Positions 34,661 to 43,218 of a stretch of DNA of 53,637 nucleotides are shown piece by piece; positions within the stretch are counted from its first letter, which is position 1; every line of letters begins with the position of its first letter. The position numbers were made by a program, and so were the translations under genes. The notes below the pieces were generated by a model. It was not told the DNA's origin. It worked only from the letters and a program-made list of their open reading frames with translations, and made no database searches. The DNA lies in contig JABFSR010000230.1 in the NCBI GenBank assembly GCA_013140495.1, positions 1 through 53,637 on the forward strand, in the 5' to 3' direction. Source of the DNA: Verrucomicrobiota bacterium. Lineage in GTDB: Bacteria; Verrucomicrobiota; Verrucomicrobiia; Limisphaerales; JADLHS01.

Positions 34661-35887
34661 ATGAACTTTGCCCACCTTGTCGTGCAACGCCTCGACGCTC
34701 TTGCGCAAATCAGCGAGGACGAGGGCGGGTTGACGCGTTCCTTCGCCTCGCCCGCGATGCGCCGTGTCAATGACCTCGTTGGTTCGTGGATGCGTGACGC
34801 TGGCATGAGCGTGTGCACAGATGCGATCGGCAATCTCATCGGCCATTATCCCGCTGCAACTCCAGCCGGGAAGATTCTTCTGCTTGGTTCTCATCTCGAC
34901 ACCGTGCGGGACGCCGGAAAATTCGACGGGCCGCTCGGCGTGCTGGTGGCGCTGGCGTGCGTGCAGTTTCTCAACGAAACAAAGACCCGGCTGCCGTTTG
35001 CAATCGAAGTCATTGGTTTTGCGGATGAGGAAGGCGTGCGCTATCAAAGCACCTACCTTGGCAGTCGCGCGCTGGCGGGAACTTTCAACTGCGAGGATTT
35101 GAAACGAACGGATGCGCGAGGAGTCACGATGGCGGAAGCGCTCCGCGAGTTCGGCGGCACTCCCGACGCCATCGCTGCTGCGAGGATGGATGCGAGCCGG
35201 CTGCTCGGTTACGTGGAGGTTCACATCGAGCAAGGGCCGGTGCTCGAACAAAAAAATCTTGCGGTGGGCGTTGTCTCGGCCATAACCGGGCAGACGCGGG
35301 CGCGAATCGCGTTCGTTGGTGAGGCGGGTCACGCGGGGACGGTGCCGATGAATCTGCGTCGCGATTCGCTCTGCGCGGCTGCGGAATTTGTTCTGGCCAT
35401 CGAGGAATTGGCGAAAGATCGCAGTGGCCTTGTCGCCACCGTGGGCGAGATCACCGCCATGCCCGGGGCGGGGAACGTGATTCCCGGCCAGACGAAACTG
35501 AGCCTCGATGTGCGCCATCCGGACGATGTCACTCGAAGCCAGACCTGTGATGAATTGAAATTGCGCGCGGATGAAATTGCCGCTGGCCGGAGCGTAATCA
35601 TGAACTGGGAAACGGTTCACGAGTCTGCGGCGGTGGTTTGCGAACGCCGCCTTGCATTGCTGCTCGAAAACGCAACCAAGTGTCATCAGGGGGAAGCGCC
35701 TTTGCTCGCGAGTGGCGCGGGACACGACGCGGCTGCGATGGCGGCGATCTGCCCGGTGGCGATGTTGTTCGTGCGCTGCAAGGGCGGCGTCAGTCACAAT
35801 CCGGCGGAGTTCGCATCGGAGGCTGACATCGGCGTGGCGATTGAGGTGATGAATGATTTTGTAAAATCATTGGCGAAATCGAAGTGA
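34661..35887 (+). CDS. allC: Zn/Mn-dependent amidohydrolase, probable allantoate amidohydrolase
   Basis: 408 residues from ATG 34661, where GGAG of the inverted repeat is the ribosome site; an upstream frame start at 34613 would encode repeat DNA. An M20-family di-metal enzyme: LLGSHLDTV (H78, D80), GKFDGPLGV (D89), GFADEEGVRY (E123, E124), VEVHIEQGPVLE and SGAGHDAAAM. In this context (uraD, uraH, allantoinase, ureidoglycine aminohydrolase) the substrate is most likely allantoate. Ureidoglycolate and N-carbamoyl amino-acid amidohydrolases share the fold, so the symbol rests on neighbours. Confidence 0.85.
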   Translation: MNFAHLVVQRLDALAQISEDEGGLTRSFASPAMRRVNDLVGSWMRDAGMSVCTDAIGNLIGHYPAATPAGKILLLGSHLDTVRDAGKFDGPLGVLVALACVQFLNETKTRLPFAIEVIGFADEEGVRYQSTYLGSRALAGTFNCEDLKRTDARGVTMAEALREFGGTPDAIAAARMDASRLLGYVEVHIEQGPVLEQKNLAVGVVSAITGQTRARIAFVGEAGHAGTVPMNLRRDSLCAAAEFVLAIEELAKDRSGLVATVGEITAMPGAGNVIPGQTKLSLDVRHPDDVTRSQTCDELKLRADEIAAGRSVIMNWETVHESAAVVCERRLALLLENATKCHQGEAPLLASGAGHDAAAMAAICPVAMLFVRCKGGVSHNPAEFASEADIGVAIEVMNDFVKSLAKSK

Positions 35888-35906
35888 TGCAAAATATATT
35901 AACCAC

Positions 35907-36404
35907 ATGATACGCGGAATAAATCAGATGTTTGGATGGTTTGTTGGTCGGTTTGGTAATTTCTTCGTGGCCATAAAGCACCGGTTGTTACGACTGATTA
36001 CTGTCATGGCAATCGTATCAATCCTTCTCGGCTGTTCGCAAAGCACAACGACAACGCGTAAAGAGCAAGTCAAAGCCTTTCAGAATACATTTGGATTTCC
36101 ACCAACGGAGGAAGTAAAACAAATTTCATATAACTCCGATTCAGTGTGGTTTCCAAACTTAGGAGGCTATCTTTCTATAATGAGATTTACCTACGTTTCG
36201 AACGTAGTTGTGGAGATAGAGAAAAAACATAATCTCACAGTCGCGGTTACATCTCCTTCCAAAGTCGAAAAGCCGCCAAGTTGGTGGCATGATCCCTCAC
36301 CTGAAACGCAAATCTATCGCAATAACACAAACGGAGTCATAAAACTTATGTGGATTGAGAAAACCCAAGGCTTTGTCTTCTACCAAGAATTCAATGTTGA
36401 TTGA
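35907..36404 (+). CDS. Putative lipoprotein of unknown function, atypical composition
   Basis: 165 residues if the first ATG is used. A basic n-region, hydrophobic stretch and lipobox (KHRLLRLITVMAIVSILLGCSQS) predict lipidation at the Cys. The start is uncertain: 35907, 35928 or 36006 could serve, the last leaving a very short signal. The mature part (SVWFPNLGGYLSIMRF, PSWWHDPSPETQIYR) matches nothing I know. The DNA is visibly more AT-rich than its neighbours and splits an otherwise continuous purine-degradation cluster, suggesting a later insertion. Confidence 0.65.
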   Translation: MIRGINQMFGWFVGRFGNFFVAIKHRLLRLITVMAIVSILLGCSQSTTTTRKEQVKAFQNTFGFPPTEEVKQISYNSDSVWFPNLGGYLSIMRFTYVSNVVVEIEKKHNLTVAVTSPSKVEKPPSWWHDPSPETQIYRNNTNGVIKLMWIEKTQGFVFYQEFNVD

Positions 36405-36466
36405 ATAGGAAGGTAAAATCACTGAGTTTGGTTGTATCCTTACAAACCCTCAGCATCAAACCACTC

Positions 36467-37813
36467 ATGCAGGAACTCGATTTGATTTTACGCGGCGGAA
36501 CGATGGTGACGCACGATGGCGAAAGTGTTTCAGACATCGGCGTCTCCGGTGGACAAATTGTCGCAGTTGGAAATATTCCCAGCGGTAGTGCGCGCGAGAT
36601 TGTGGATGCCACCGGCCTGCATATTTTTCCCGGGTTGATTGATTCACATGTTCACTTCAACGATCCGGGTCGCGCTGACTGGGAGGGAATTGAAACGGGT
36701 TCGTCCGCTCTGGCGGCGGGCGGCGGGACGATGTTCTTCGACATGCCTCTGAACGCGCATCCACCCACGTGCGACGCAGAAAGTTTCGATCTCAAACTTG
36801 CCGTCGCGCAGAAAACTTCACTCACCGACTTCGCGTTTTGGGGCGGGCTTGTGCCGTGCAATCTGGACAAACTTGAGGAGCTGGCGGATCGCGGTGTAAT
36901 TGGTTTCAAGGTGTTCATGTCAAACAGCGGCATCGAGGATTTTCCCCACGCCGATGATGAAACGTTGAAGGGAGGAATGACCTGTGCGGCCTCACTCGGG
37001 AAACTGGTCGCCGTACATGCGGAGAGCGAATCAATCACAAGCGAACTCTCGAAGCTGCAATTCACAACTTCGGTTCGCGATTACCTCGATTCTCGGCCAG
37101 TTCGTGCTGAGTTGGCGGCGATCCAGCGGGCGATTGAATTGGCGGGCGAGACGAAGTGCTCGTTGCACATCGTTCATGTGAGTTCTGGAGCTGGTGCGTT
37201 TTTGATCGCCGACGCGCGAGCCCAGGGCGTGGATGTGACATGCGAGACGTGCCCGCATTATCTTGCATTGACGGAGGACGACATGGAAAAGCTCGGCGCG
37301 ATTGCGAAGTGCGCGCCGCCATTGCGTTCGACGGGCGAACAAGAAGATCTTTGGCTATGCGTCCAATCGGGCATGGTGACAACCATCGGCTCTGACCACT
37401 CCCCATCGCCGCCGGACATGAAGCGAGACAAAAACTTCTTCAACGTCTGGGGCGGGATTTCCGGGATACAGCACACCTTGCCGCTGTTGATTACGGAGGG
37501 CCACGTGAACCGGCAGCTTGCGTTGTCGCATATTGCACGGCTCACGTCCTTCAATGTTGCAGAGCGTTTCAGTCTTCCGAAAACCAAAGGCCGTATCGCC
37601 ATCGGCGCGGATGCGGATTTGACGTTGGTGGATTTGAACGCGGGGTTCACCGTGCGCGGGGAGGATTTGTTGTATCGCCACAAACATTCGCCGTACGTTG
37701 GGCGCGCGTTGACAGGTCGCGTGGTTCGCACCATCCTCCGGGGACAAACGATTTTCGACGGAAGCAAAATTGTTTCCCCGCCGGCGGGCCGGTTGGTGAG
37801 ACCTCAACACTGA
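36467..37813 (+). CDS. allB: Allantoinase
   Basis: 448 residues from ATG 36467 (MQELDLILRGGTMV); the longer frame from 36401 adds an unconserved leader overlapping the lipoprotein end. Cyclic amidohydrolase metal sites: H61/H63 in DSHVHFND, carboxylated Lys K148 in GFKVFMSNSG, H184 in VHAES, His in LHIVHVSSG (H237) and D310 in IGSDHSPSP. It hydrolyses allantoin to allantoate. FNDPGRADWEG is typical of the allantoinase branch rather than dihydropyrimidinase. Confidence 0.92.
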   Translation: MQELDLILRGGTMVTHDGESVSDIGVSGGQIVAVGNIPSGSAREIVDATGLHIFPGLIDSHVHFNDPGRADWEGIETGSSALAAGGGTMFFDMPLNAHPPTCDAESFDLKLAVAQKTSLTDFAFWGGLVPCNLDKLEELADRGVIGFKVFMSNSGIEDFPHADDETLKGGMTCAASLGKLVAVHAESESITSELSKLQFTTSVRDYLDSRPVRAELAAIQRAIELAGETKCSLHIVHVSSGAGAFLIADARAQGVDVTCETCPHYLALTEDDMEKLGAIAKCAPPLRSTGEQEDLWLCVQSGMVTTIGSDHSPSPPDMKRDKNFFNVWGGISGIQHTLPLLITEGHVNRQLALSHIARLTSFNVAERFSLPKTKGRIAIGADADLTLVDLNAGFTVRGEDLLYRHKHSPYVGRALTGRVVRTILRGQTIFDGSKIVSPPAGRLVRPQH

Positions 37814-37818
37814 ATACC

Positions 37819-38562
37819 ATGTCTGATTTGTTTGGAACTACACGCACAGTCGTCAAGTCACGTTACGCATTGATCACGCCGGACGGTTTTGTACCGAGCG
37901 CGGTACCGGGCTGGAAAGATGCCGTGGTGGTGGTCAACATTTCGCCGGCGATGGTGGGCCCGCGCTTCACGCAATTGCAGGTCACGCTCGGCAAGGAAGG
38001 CACGGGCGAGGGCAACACCGGCGCGAACCAATACTTCATCTACGTGACAGAAGGCACGGGCAGCATTTTGCTTCAGGATAAACGTCACCGGCTGGAGGCA
38101 GGCAGCTACATTTACCTGCCACCAAGCACAGACATGCAGTTGAAGAGCAGCGGGGCAATGCGTCTCCTGATTTTTCAAAAGAAATATCAGGCGCTCAAAG
38201 GTGCGACGGTGCCAACAGGGATTATCAACCACGAACGCGAGACGAAAGGGCAGCCGTTTCTTGGCAACGAGGACGCACGGCTGCAGGTGCTCCTGCCGGA
38301 TGAGAAATCTTTCGACATGGCGGTGAACATTTTCACATATCAACCGGGAGCGACCTTGCCGTTCGTCGAGACGCACATCATGGAACATGGATTGTTGATG
38401 CTGCGAGGGCAGGGGGTGTACCGGCTCGACTCGGATTATTATCCCGTGAAAGCCGGCGATGTGATCTGGATGGGATCGTACTGTCCGCAGTGGTTTGTGG
38501 CGATGGGCAAGACGCCTGCGAGCTACATTTACTACAAGGACGTGAACCGCGATCCGATGTGA
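37819..38562 (+). CDS. allE: (S)-ureidoglycine aminohydrolase, bicupin
   Basis: 247 residues, two cupin domains. N-terminal TRTVVKSRYALITPDGFVPSA and the C-terminal cupin metal set E184, H186, H190 (FVETHIMEHGLLML) and Q224 (CPQWFVAMG) fit the Mn-dependent ureidoglycine aminohydrolase. It releases ammonia from ureidoglycine, the product of the allantoate amidohydrolase. Starts 5 bases after the allantoinase stop. Last gene of the cluster, followed by a hairpin terminator. Confidence 0.92.
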   Translation: MSDLFGTTRTVVKSRYALITPDGFVPSAVPGWKDAVVVVNISPAMVGPRFTQLQVTLGKEGTGEGNTGANQYFIYVTEGTGSILLQDKRHRLEAGSYIYLPPSTDMQLKSSGAMRLLIFQKKYQALKGATVPTGIINHERETKGQPFLGNEDARLQVLLPDEKSFDMAVNIFTYQPGATLPFVETHIMEHGLLMLRGQGVYRLDSDYYPVKAGDVIWMGSYCPQWFVAMGKTPASYIYYKDVNRDPM

Positions 38563-38573
38563 TCCAGCAGGTG

Positions 38574-38592
38574 GCGAATCGTCAGGATTCGC
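38574..38592 (+). terminator. Hairpin terminator after the purine cluster
   Basis: GCGAATC and GATTCGC form a perfect seven-base stem around GTCAG, starting 11 bases after the allE stop. A pyrimidine-rich stretch with CTCTTTTTCC follows. The tmRNA gene begins 70 bases later with its own transcript expected. Confidence 0.6.
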
Positions 38593-38661
38593 TTGAGAGT
38601 GCTTCTCTTTTTCCGCTTCTTGACCCGGGCGGGGAAATTGCCGATGATGTAACTGCCACTT

Positions 38662-39011
38662 GGGCGCGTACTGGTTTCGACCTGAAAGATACGCCAGAGG
38701 CGGCATGCCGAGGACGATGCGTTGGCCTCGTAAATCATCGCATCAAACAAATAAGCTAACGAAGAATTAGCCCTCGCGGCCTAAGGCCACGACGTTCGCC
38801 AGCAGACACCTGCTATGCTGGATGAACGCCATAGCAGGCATGGTGGAAGGCGGAGATTGCGCGCCCAAGCCGAGAAAATTACATGCAAACTAAGCAGTGG
38901 GATTCGAGTTCGGGCGCCATCCCATGGCCGACAAAATATCCCGGACTAAGCATGTAGTCGCGGCTGGTTTGCCTGTCAGGGACGGGGGTTCAACTCCCCC
39001 CGCGTCCACCA
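38662..39011 (+). ncRNA. ssrA: Transfer-messenger RNA (tmRNA)
   Basis: The 5' end GGGCGCG (38662-38668) pairs with CGCGTCC (39001-39007), with the third pair a G-U wobble as required for alanine charging, and CCA is encoded (39009-39011). Conserved 5' text includes TTTCGACCTGAAA and GGCATGCCGAGG; the 3' domain has GACTAAGCATGTAGT and the T-arm GGGGGTTCAACTCCCCC. The tag frame runs 38755-38784 (GCT AAC GAA GAA TTA GCC CTC GCG GCC TAA), giving ANEELALAA after the charged alanine. It rescues stalled ribosomes. Frames called as proteins across this region are artefacts. Confidence 0.96.
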
Positions 39012-39270
39012 CTTTCGTTGGGCCCTTTTCCTTTGCGGGCTGCCTGGCTTCAAAAAATCCTCCGGTGACGTGGTGCTCTGTTGCTGGATTGGTAACATCA
39101 CCATCCCGTCGGGCAGGCTGCTCCTTTCGCAAAGAACTCGTGGCGCGGTGTGGCAGTTCTCCGACCCCATACGCGCCCACAACAAATGGTGCTGATCCAC
39201 CGAAATGAATTGATGTTCAGTGTGAGTTCGCCCCACAGGTCCTCGTTCTGCCGGCAGTTTTTCGGAGGTT

Positions 39271-40095
39271 TCAGATTGGTTTTACTTCGACGAAATCGCG
39301 ATGGATCTGGCCTTCGCCCGCCGTGCAAAGAAAGTAACCCTTTCCGGCTGTGCCATCATGATTGTTGCGGCTGATGGCGCAACAGCGGTTGGTCGTGAGC
39401 GTGGTGCGGCCGGAGTGGCGTTGGGTGAATCCGTGAAAATGGCCGTTGAACACGGCCACAAGGTTGAAGTCCCGGACGCGTTCCAACAGATCATTGGCGT
39501 TCAGAGGGCGCATCGGTGTGAAGATGCCGAGCGGGAAGTGGGTGAAGACAACCGTGGGTTTGGCCTTGTCCAGCTTGCGGAGATTGTCGTCGAGCCAGCT
39601 TAACGTGGACGACTGAATCCTGGTGTTTTGGTAGCGTGTTCCATCGCTCGAATCCAGACCGATGAATTGCCAGCCGTAGTGCTCAAAGTGGTAATTCAAA
39701 CTTCGTGGAAATGATTTGTCCCAGGCGGAACGGTCGGTGTCCGACACGTAGTCATGATTGCCGATCACAGCGTAGGAGGGCATGCCAAGAGATCGCAATA
39801 CTTCGCGCATTGAACCGAGTTCGGAAGCCGTGCCATGTTCCGCCAGATCGCCGACCATCAAACATAGCTGAGGCTTGCTGGCTTGCGCTCGAATGCTGGC
39901 GGAAACACGTTCGAACCAGGCTGGGCATTGGGGACTTTGAAAGTGGGCGTCGTTGATGACCACGAAACTGAACGTGCCAACCGTGCGCTTGCCTGACCAA
40001 CGTGCGCATCCCGGCCAGATGCCAAGTGCGAGCATCATGCCTGTGCTCATGTGCAACCATTCACGACGGCTCGTGCGGGAAGGCCTGTAGGGCAT
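39271..40095 (-). CDS. Tat-exported calcineurin-like metallophosphoesterase
   Basis: 274 residues from ATG 40095; the longer frame to 40179 adds a Pro/Ser tail. The N terminus has a twin-arginine signal (SRREWLHMSTGMMLALGIW) ending near GCARW. The five metallophosphoesterase motifs are in order: VINDAHF, MVGDLAEHG, VIGNHDYVS, VFTHFPLG and FNGHFHGF. This is a two-metal phosphodiesterase/phosphatase fold acting outside the cytoplasm. Substrate unknown. The tmRNA on the opposite strand is about 260 bases away, and that gap holds no gene I can see. Confidence 0.87.
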   Translation of the reverse strand: MPYRPSRTSRREWLHMSTGMMLALGIWPGCARWSGKRTVGTFSFVVINDAHFQSPQCPAWFERVSASIRAQASKPQLCLMVGDLAEHGTASELGSMREVLRSLGMPSYAVIGNHDYVSDTDRSAWDKSFPRSLNYHFEHYGWQFIGLDSSDGTRYQNTRIQSSTLSWLDDNLRKLDKAKPTVVFTHFPLGIFTPMRPLNANDLLERVRDFNLVAVFNGHFHGFTQRHSGRTTLTTNRCCAISRNNHDGTAGKGYFLCTAGEGQIHRDFVEVKPI

Positions 40096-40228
40096 GCCGT
40101 TTATCGTGCTTGATGAAGAGGGCGGGAGGCGAGCTGGATTTTGGTCAAATATGGCTTCCAACGATCCGCTCCTGTACATGCTGCTTTGGGTCGGTCGCGT
40201 GGCATGGTGACAGCCAGTGCTGTCCCCA

Positions 40229-40918
40229 CTAAAAAAACCAGCGGAGACCGATGCAAAACAGGCCGCAAATCAACGACCCGAGGCCAAGAACAACAGCGCC
40301 AGGGAGGCGTTTGTCTGGAATCTCCCACCACATATACAAGCTGCTCAGGACCATGAAGATCAAACCGGCGGCCACGGCATCCATCGAGTAGGCCCATACA
40401 GAAGTCAGCGCCCAGTCACGGCTTTGGCGAGGATCATCCAATGAAGCGCCACTAAACACGTGCAGCACTTTCATTATGCCCCACGCGTTCACCTCACTGT
40501 GCCGGAGGGTGACGCGATTTCGCGCCAGATCGGCCTTGATGAAATAGTAGTGGCCCGGCCGCCGGACTTGAAACTCGAACTGATTCGTGTCCGTCCGGGT
40601 GGTTGTCCACAGAATCTCACCCTCGATGCGCAACTGTCGCATGATCTCCTGCGCCTGCGCGATGTCACCTCGCAGCTCCGGTCCGAGCGCCGTTATCGCG
40701 CGTTCAGAATTCGTCTCGGCGCGTTTGGTCCAGGATTCCGCAAAGCTCCAGGTCGGATGGTTCAGGACCAGGCCGGTGACGGCAAACAGCCACAGGAAGA
40801 AGAGCAGGAACAAGCCGGCGTAATAATGCAGCTTGCGGTTCCAGCGCTCCAGCCGGACCCGCAAGCGGGAGGTGGCCGGTGAGTTGGCGGCGGTGGTGGG
40901 TTCAGTGGCTGAGCGCAT
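40229..40918 (-). CDS. PepSY-associated membrane protein
   Basis: 229 residues. It starts with a soluble N terminus, then RKLHYYAGLFLLFFLWLFAVTGLVLNHP (the typical W/H-rich first helix of PepSY-associated proteins), a periplasmic loop with PepSY-like sequence (QFEFQVRRPGHYYFIKADL), and C-terminal helices (DAVAAGLIFMVLSSLYMWW, VVLGLGSLICGLFCIGLRWFF). It overlaps the upstream PepSY gene by 17 bases. Such proteins occur with iron/siderophore uptake or as membrane-bound reductases; no TonB receptor is near here. Confidence 0.82.
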   Translation of the reverse strand: MRSATEPTTAANSPATSRLRVRLERWNRKLHYYAGLFLLFFLWLFAVTGLVLNHPTWSFAESWTKRAETNSERAITALGPELRGDIAQAQEIMRQLRIEGEILWTTTRTDTNQFEFQVRRPGHYYFIKADLARNRVTLRHSEVNAWGIMKVLHVFSGASLDDPRQSRDWALTSVWAYSMDAVAAGLIFMVLSSLYMWWEIPDKRLPGAVVLGLGSLICGLFCIGLRWFF

Positions 40919-41531
40919 ACGCTAATCCAAAAAACGACAGGGCCCCGGCGAAGAGCAGGACAAAACCCACCCTGCGTTCGGCCCGCAGCACATACCAGAG
41001 ATAGATGCCGCTGACCGAGATGAACAGGATCAGATAGGCCGTGGTGTCAGCCAGCCAGCGCCACGCCTTCATGGCGAACCAGTTCATCCGAATAGCTGGC
41101 GCATGTTCGCCCGGAGATCTATGGAGAGTCGCCATGGCATCCGCCAGACCTGTCTCACGGGTCACGATGGTCGCGTCACGGCCGGCGATGCTGATGGTCA
41201 CGATCGTTGCGCGGCCGGGAATCGTTACGGGAATGATCAGCTTCTCCTCTTGGACCAAGTGTTGGACGAATCCGATCTCACCTTGGACGCCCGCTTTTTC
41301 AAGCATCGGCTTAAGCGCATCAATGAGCGGTCGTCCCGAAAGCGTTTGCAAATCTCCCGGCAACGGCAAGGCTGATACCACCCGCGTGGTGGAAGTTTCT
41401 GAACCGATCTTCGGCAGCCAGGTGTGGACCAAAAAAAACACGCTGATGGCAAAGACGAGGACGAAGGGGCTGCTGAACAGCCCCAGGTACAGGTGAAGAT
41501 CTCGAACGAGTCGGTAAAAGCGCGCTCTCAT
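40902..41531 (-). CDS. PepSY-associated membrane protein
   Basis: 209 residues. First helix RDLHLYLGLFSSPFVLVFAISVFFLVHTWLP, a periplasmic PepSY-like domain (about 55-140, EKLIIPVTIPGRATIVTISIAG), then AWRWLADTTAYLILFISVSGIYLWYVLRAERR and a final helix. It shares layout with the downstream partner and overlaps it, so they probably form a two-part membrane complex. No cytochrome or flavin-binding motif is visible beyond conserved His in the helices. Confidence 0.82.
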   Translation of the reverse strand: MRARFYRLVRDLHLYLGLFSSPFVLVFAISVFFLVHTWLPKIGSETSTTRVVSALPLPGDLQTLSGRPLIDALKPMLEKAGVQGEIGFVQHLVQEEKLIIPVTIPGRATIVTISIAGRDATIVTRETGLADAMATLHRSPGEHAPAIRMNWFAMKAWRWLADTTAYLILFISVSGIYLWYVLRAERRVGFVLLFAGALSFFGLAYALSH

Positions 41532-41772
41532 TCAGCACAAGCCCTTTCAAAAAGCGCGGAATATGAAAGACCGTCGCCGTAGAAGGATATCACAAGACAA
41601 GATTGTCGCTGGGCCATGACCTATCACGATCTACTGGACCGTTCTTGTCAAGCATCCCTTCCTGACCATATCAGACACGGTTGCGGCGGCGTGTTCTGGC
41701 AGGTCTGAACCTATCGGTTGACGGTTGCAAGGAGTCCTTTTGTCGCGTCAGGAAACATGATACTCATCCTCC

Positions 41773-42807
41773 ATGAACTCAATTCCAAGCAACGGAGCCT
41801 CGCGAGTCACCCGGCGGGAGGCGATGACAAGAACCGGTAAAGCCTTGGCCGGGATGGTGAGTCTGGCCGGATTGGCTCAAGTCACTTCAGCAGCGGAAAC
41901 CCAGTCCCCGCCGCAGCCAGCGACTGCCAGTCTGCTAGAGTACGACCCGAATCCTGGAAACAAGCTCAGGATTGCGACCTGCCAGTTCCCGGTGAGCGGA
42001 AAGCCCGGCGAAAACGCGAAGTTCATTCGCGATTTCATGCAGCAGGCCGCCGCTGCGGGAGCGCACTTGTTGCACACCTCGGAAGCCTGCCTGTCAGGCT
42101 ACGCAGGAATTGATTTTCATTCGTTCGCGAACTACGACTGGGATTCGTTGCGCCAGGAAACGACCGGCTTGCGGGAGCTTGCCAAGAAATTGAACCTGTG
42201 GCTCGTCGTTGGCTCGGCCCATTTCCTGGACGATAAAACCAAACCCAACAACTGCCTTTACCTCGTGGACCCGGAAGGCCGGATCGCGGATCGCTACGAC
42301 AAATGCTTCTGCACCGGCGGCGACCAGAAACATTATTCGGTGGGCGACCGCCTCGTGACCCGCGACATCCGGGGCGTGCGCATCGGACTGGCCATCTGTT
42401 ACGACATCTGTTGGCCGCAACTGTACATCGGCTACCGCGAGAAAGGCGTCACCGTGATGATCCACTCTTTCCACAATGCCCGCTCCAAAGGCGCGAACTG
42501 CCTCGACACGCTCAACGTCCACCAGGTGCCGACGCGCTGCGCGGACAACCGGATGTGGGCCGTGTGCAACAACTCTTCGCAGCCCTATTCCCATTGGGGC
42601 TCCTTCATTGCCCGGCCAGATGCCACAATTCCAAAGCAACTGCCGATCAATCAGCCGGGCATGTTGATTCATGATTTCCCGGACGGTCTGTCCAAAGGCG
42701 GCTGGTATCACAATTTCAAGCCCATGCAGAAACGCGAGGATGAGATCATGAGTTGGGGCACGCCGATCAAACATCCGCGACAGGCCGATGGCCAGGCCGA
42801 ACCATAG
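41773..42807 (+). CDS. Tat-exported carbon-nitrogen hydrolase (nitrilase superfamily)
   Basis: 344 residues. Twin-arginine signal at the N terminus (VTRREAMTRTGKALAGMVSL, Ala-rich h-region). The Glu-Lys-Cys triad of the nitrilase superfamily is present: E in HTSEACLSGYAG, K in DRYDKCF and C in GLAICYDICWP. Most family members are cytoplasmic amidases; export by Tat is unusual. Substrate unknown. An upstream gap of about 240 bases (41532-41772) holds the start region with no other gene. Confidence 0.85.
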   Translation: MNSIPSNGASRVTRREAMTRTGKALAGMVSLAGLAQVTSAAETQSPPQPATASLLEYDPNPGNKLRIATCQFPVSGKPGENAKFIRDFMQQAAAAGAHLLHTSEACLSGYAGIDFHSFANYDWDSLRQETTGLRELAKKLNLWLVVGSAHFLDDKTKPNNCLYLVDPEGRIADRYDKCFCTGGDQKHYSVGDRLVTRDIRGVRIGLAICYDICWPQLYIGYREKGVTVMIHSFHNARSKGANCLDTLNVHQVPTRCADNRMWAVCNNSSQPYSHWGSFIARPDATIPKQLPINQPGMLIHDFPDGLSKGGWYHNFKPMQKREDEIMSWGTPIKHPRQADGQAEP

Positions 42808-42945
42808 ATATTGACCTGTGCCTTTGAAGCGCGGGGCAAGATCAAGACCACTACGCTTCATCAGTAATCCGGTCTTTCCCATTTGCGTATGCACCAATTT
42901 GAAATTGCTTGAATCGGGCGGCGCATTACTCTCACCTCCAGCCAC

Positions 42946-43191
42946 ATGATCTGGATCGCCCCATCCGAAAAGAACACCGACAACACTGCGTTGGAAAAGC
43001 ACCTTTGCGATGCCACCGATACCCCAACGCGAGAGAGCGCGAGTCACGAATGCGAAGCCACTTGGCGGGACTTTCGCCGGGCGAAAGACTACTGGAGCGC
43101 CAACGCCGGCCTCAAGTCCAAGGAATACTCCGCGCCCGTCCTAGGCCTCATCTTCCTGCGCTTCGCTGAAGTCCGGCTGCTCGTCGCCTGA
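42946..43191 (+). pseudogene. Remnant of an HsdM N terminus
   Basis: The 81-codon frame begins with [20 protein letters not shown] and ends [22 protein letters not shown], both typical of the N-terminal helical domain of type I restriction methyltransferases, then stops at LLVA. The segment between ([16 protein letters not shown]) looks scrambled. No methyltransferase domain follows, and the intact hsdM with a different N terminus starts 27 bases later. Best read as a truncated, decayed second hsdM, or a hybrid left by recombination. Confidence 0.65.
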
Positions 43192-43218
43192 TCCTTTCAC
43201 TCTGGCACTTCCCATATC

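Noticed and set aside
34431..34664. 77-codon plus-strand frame right after uraH
   Set aside because: It is a translation of the inverted-repeat element, with Leu-Gln/Trp-Ser repeats from the GCTCCAA units; no domain and overlapping the next start.
38600..38661. Promoter for the tmRNA (TTGACC at 38620 with GATGAT at 38643)
   Set aside because: Spacing between the -35 and -10 is right, but the -10 ends 13 bases before the RNA start, too far to trust.
38490..39208. Several protein frames on both strands downstream of allE
   Set aside because: They lie over the tmRNA gene, whose acceptor stem, T-arm and tag frame are unambiguous.
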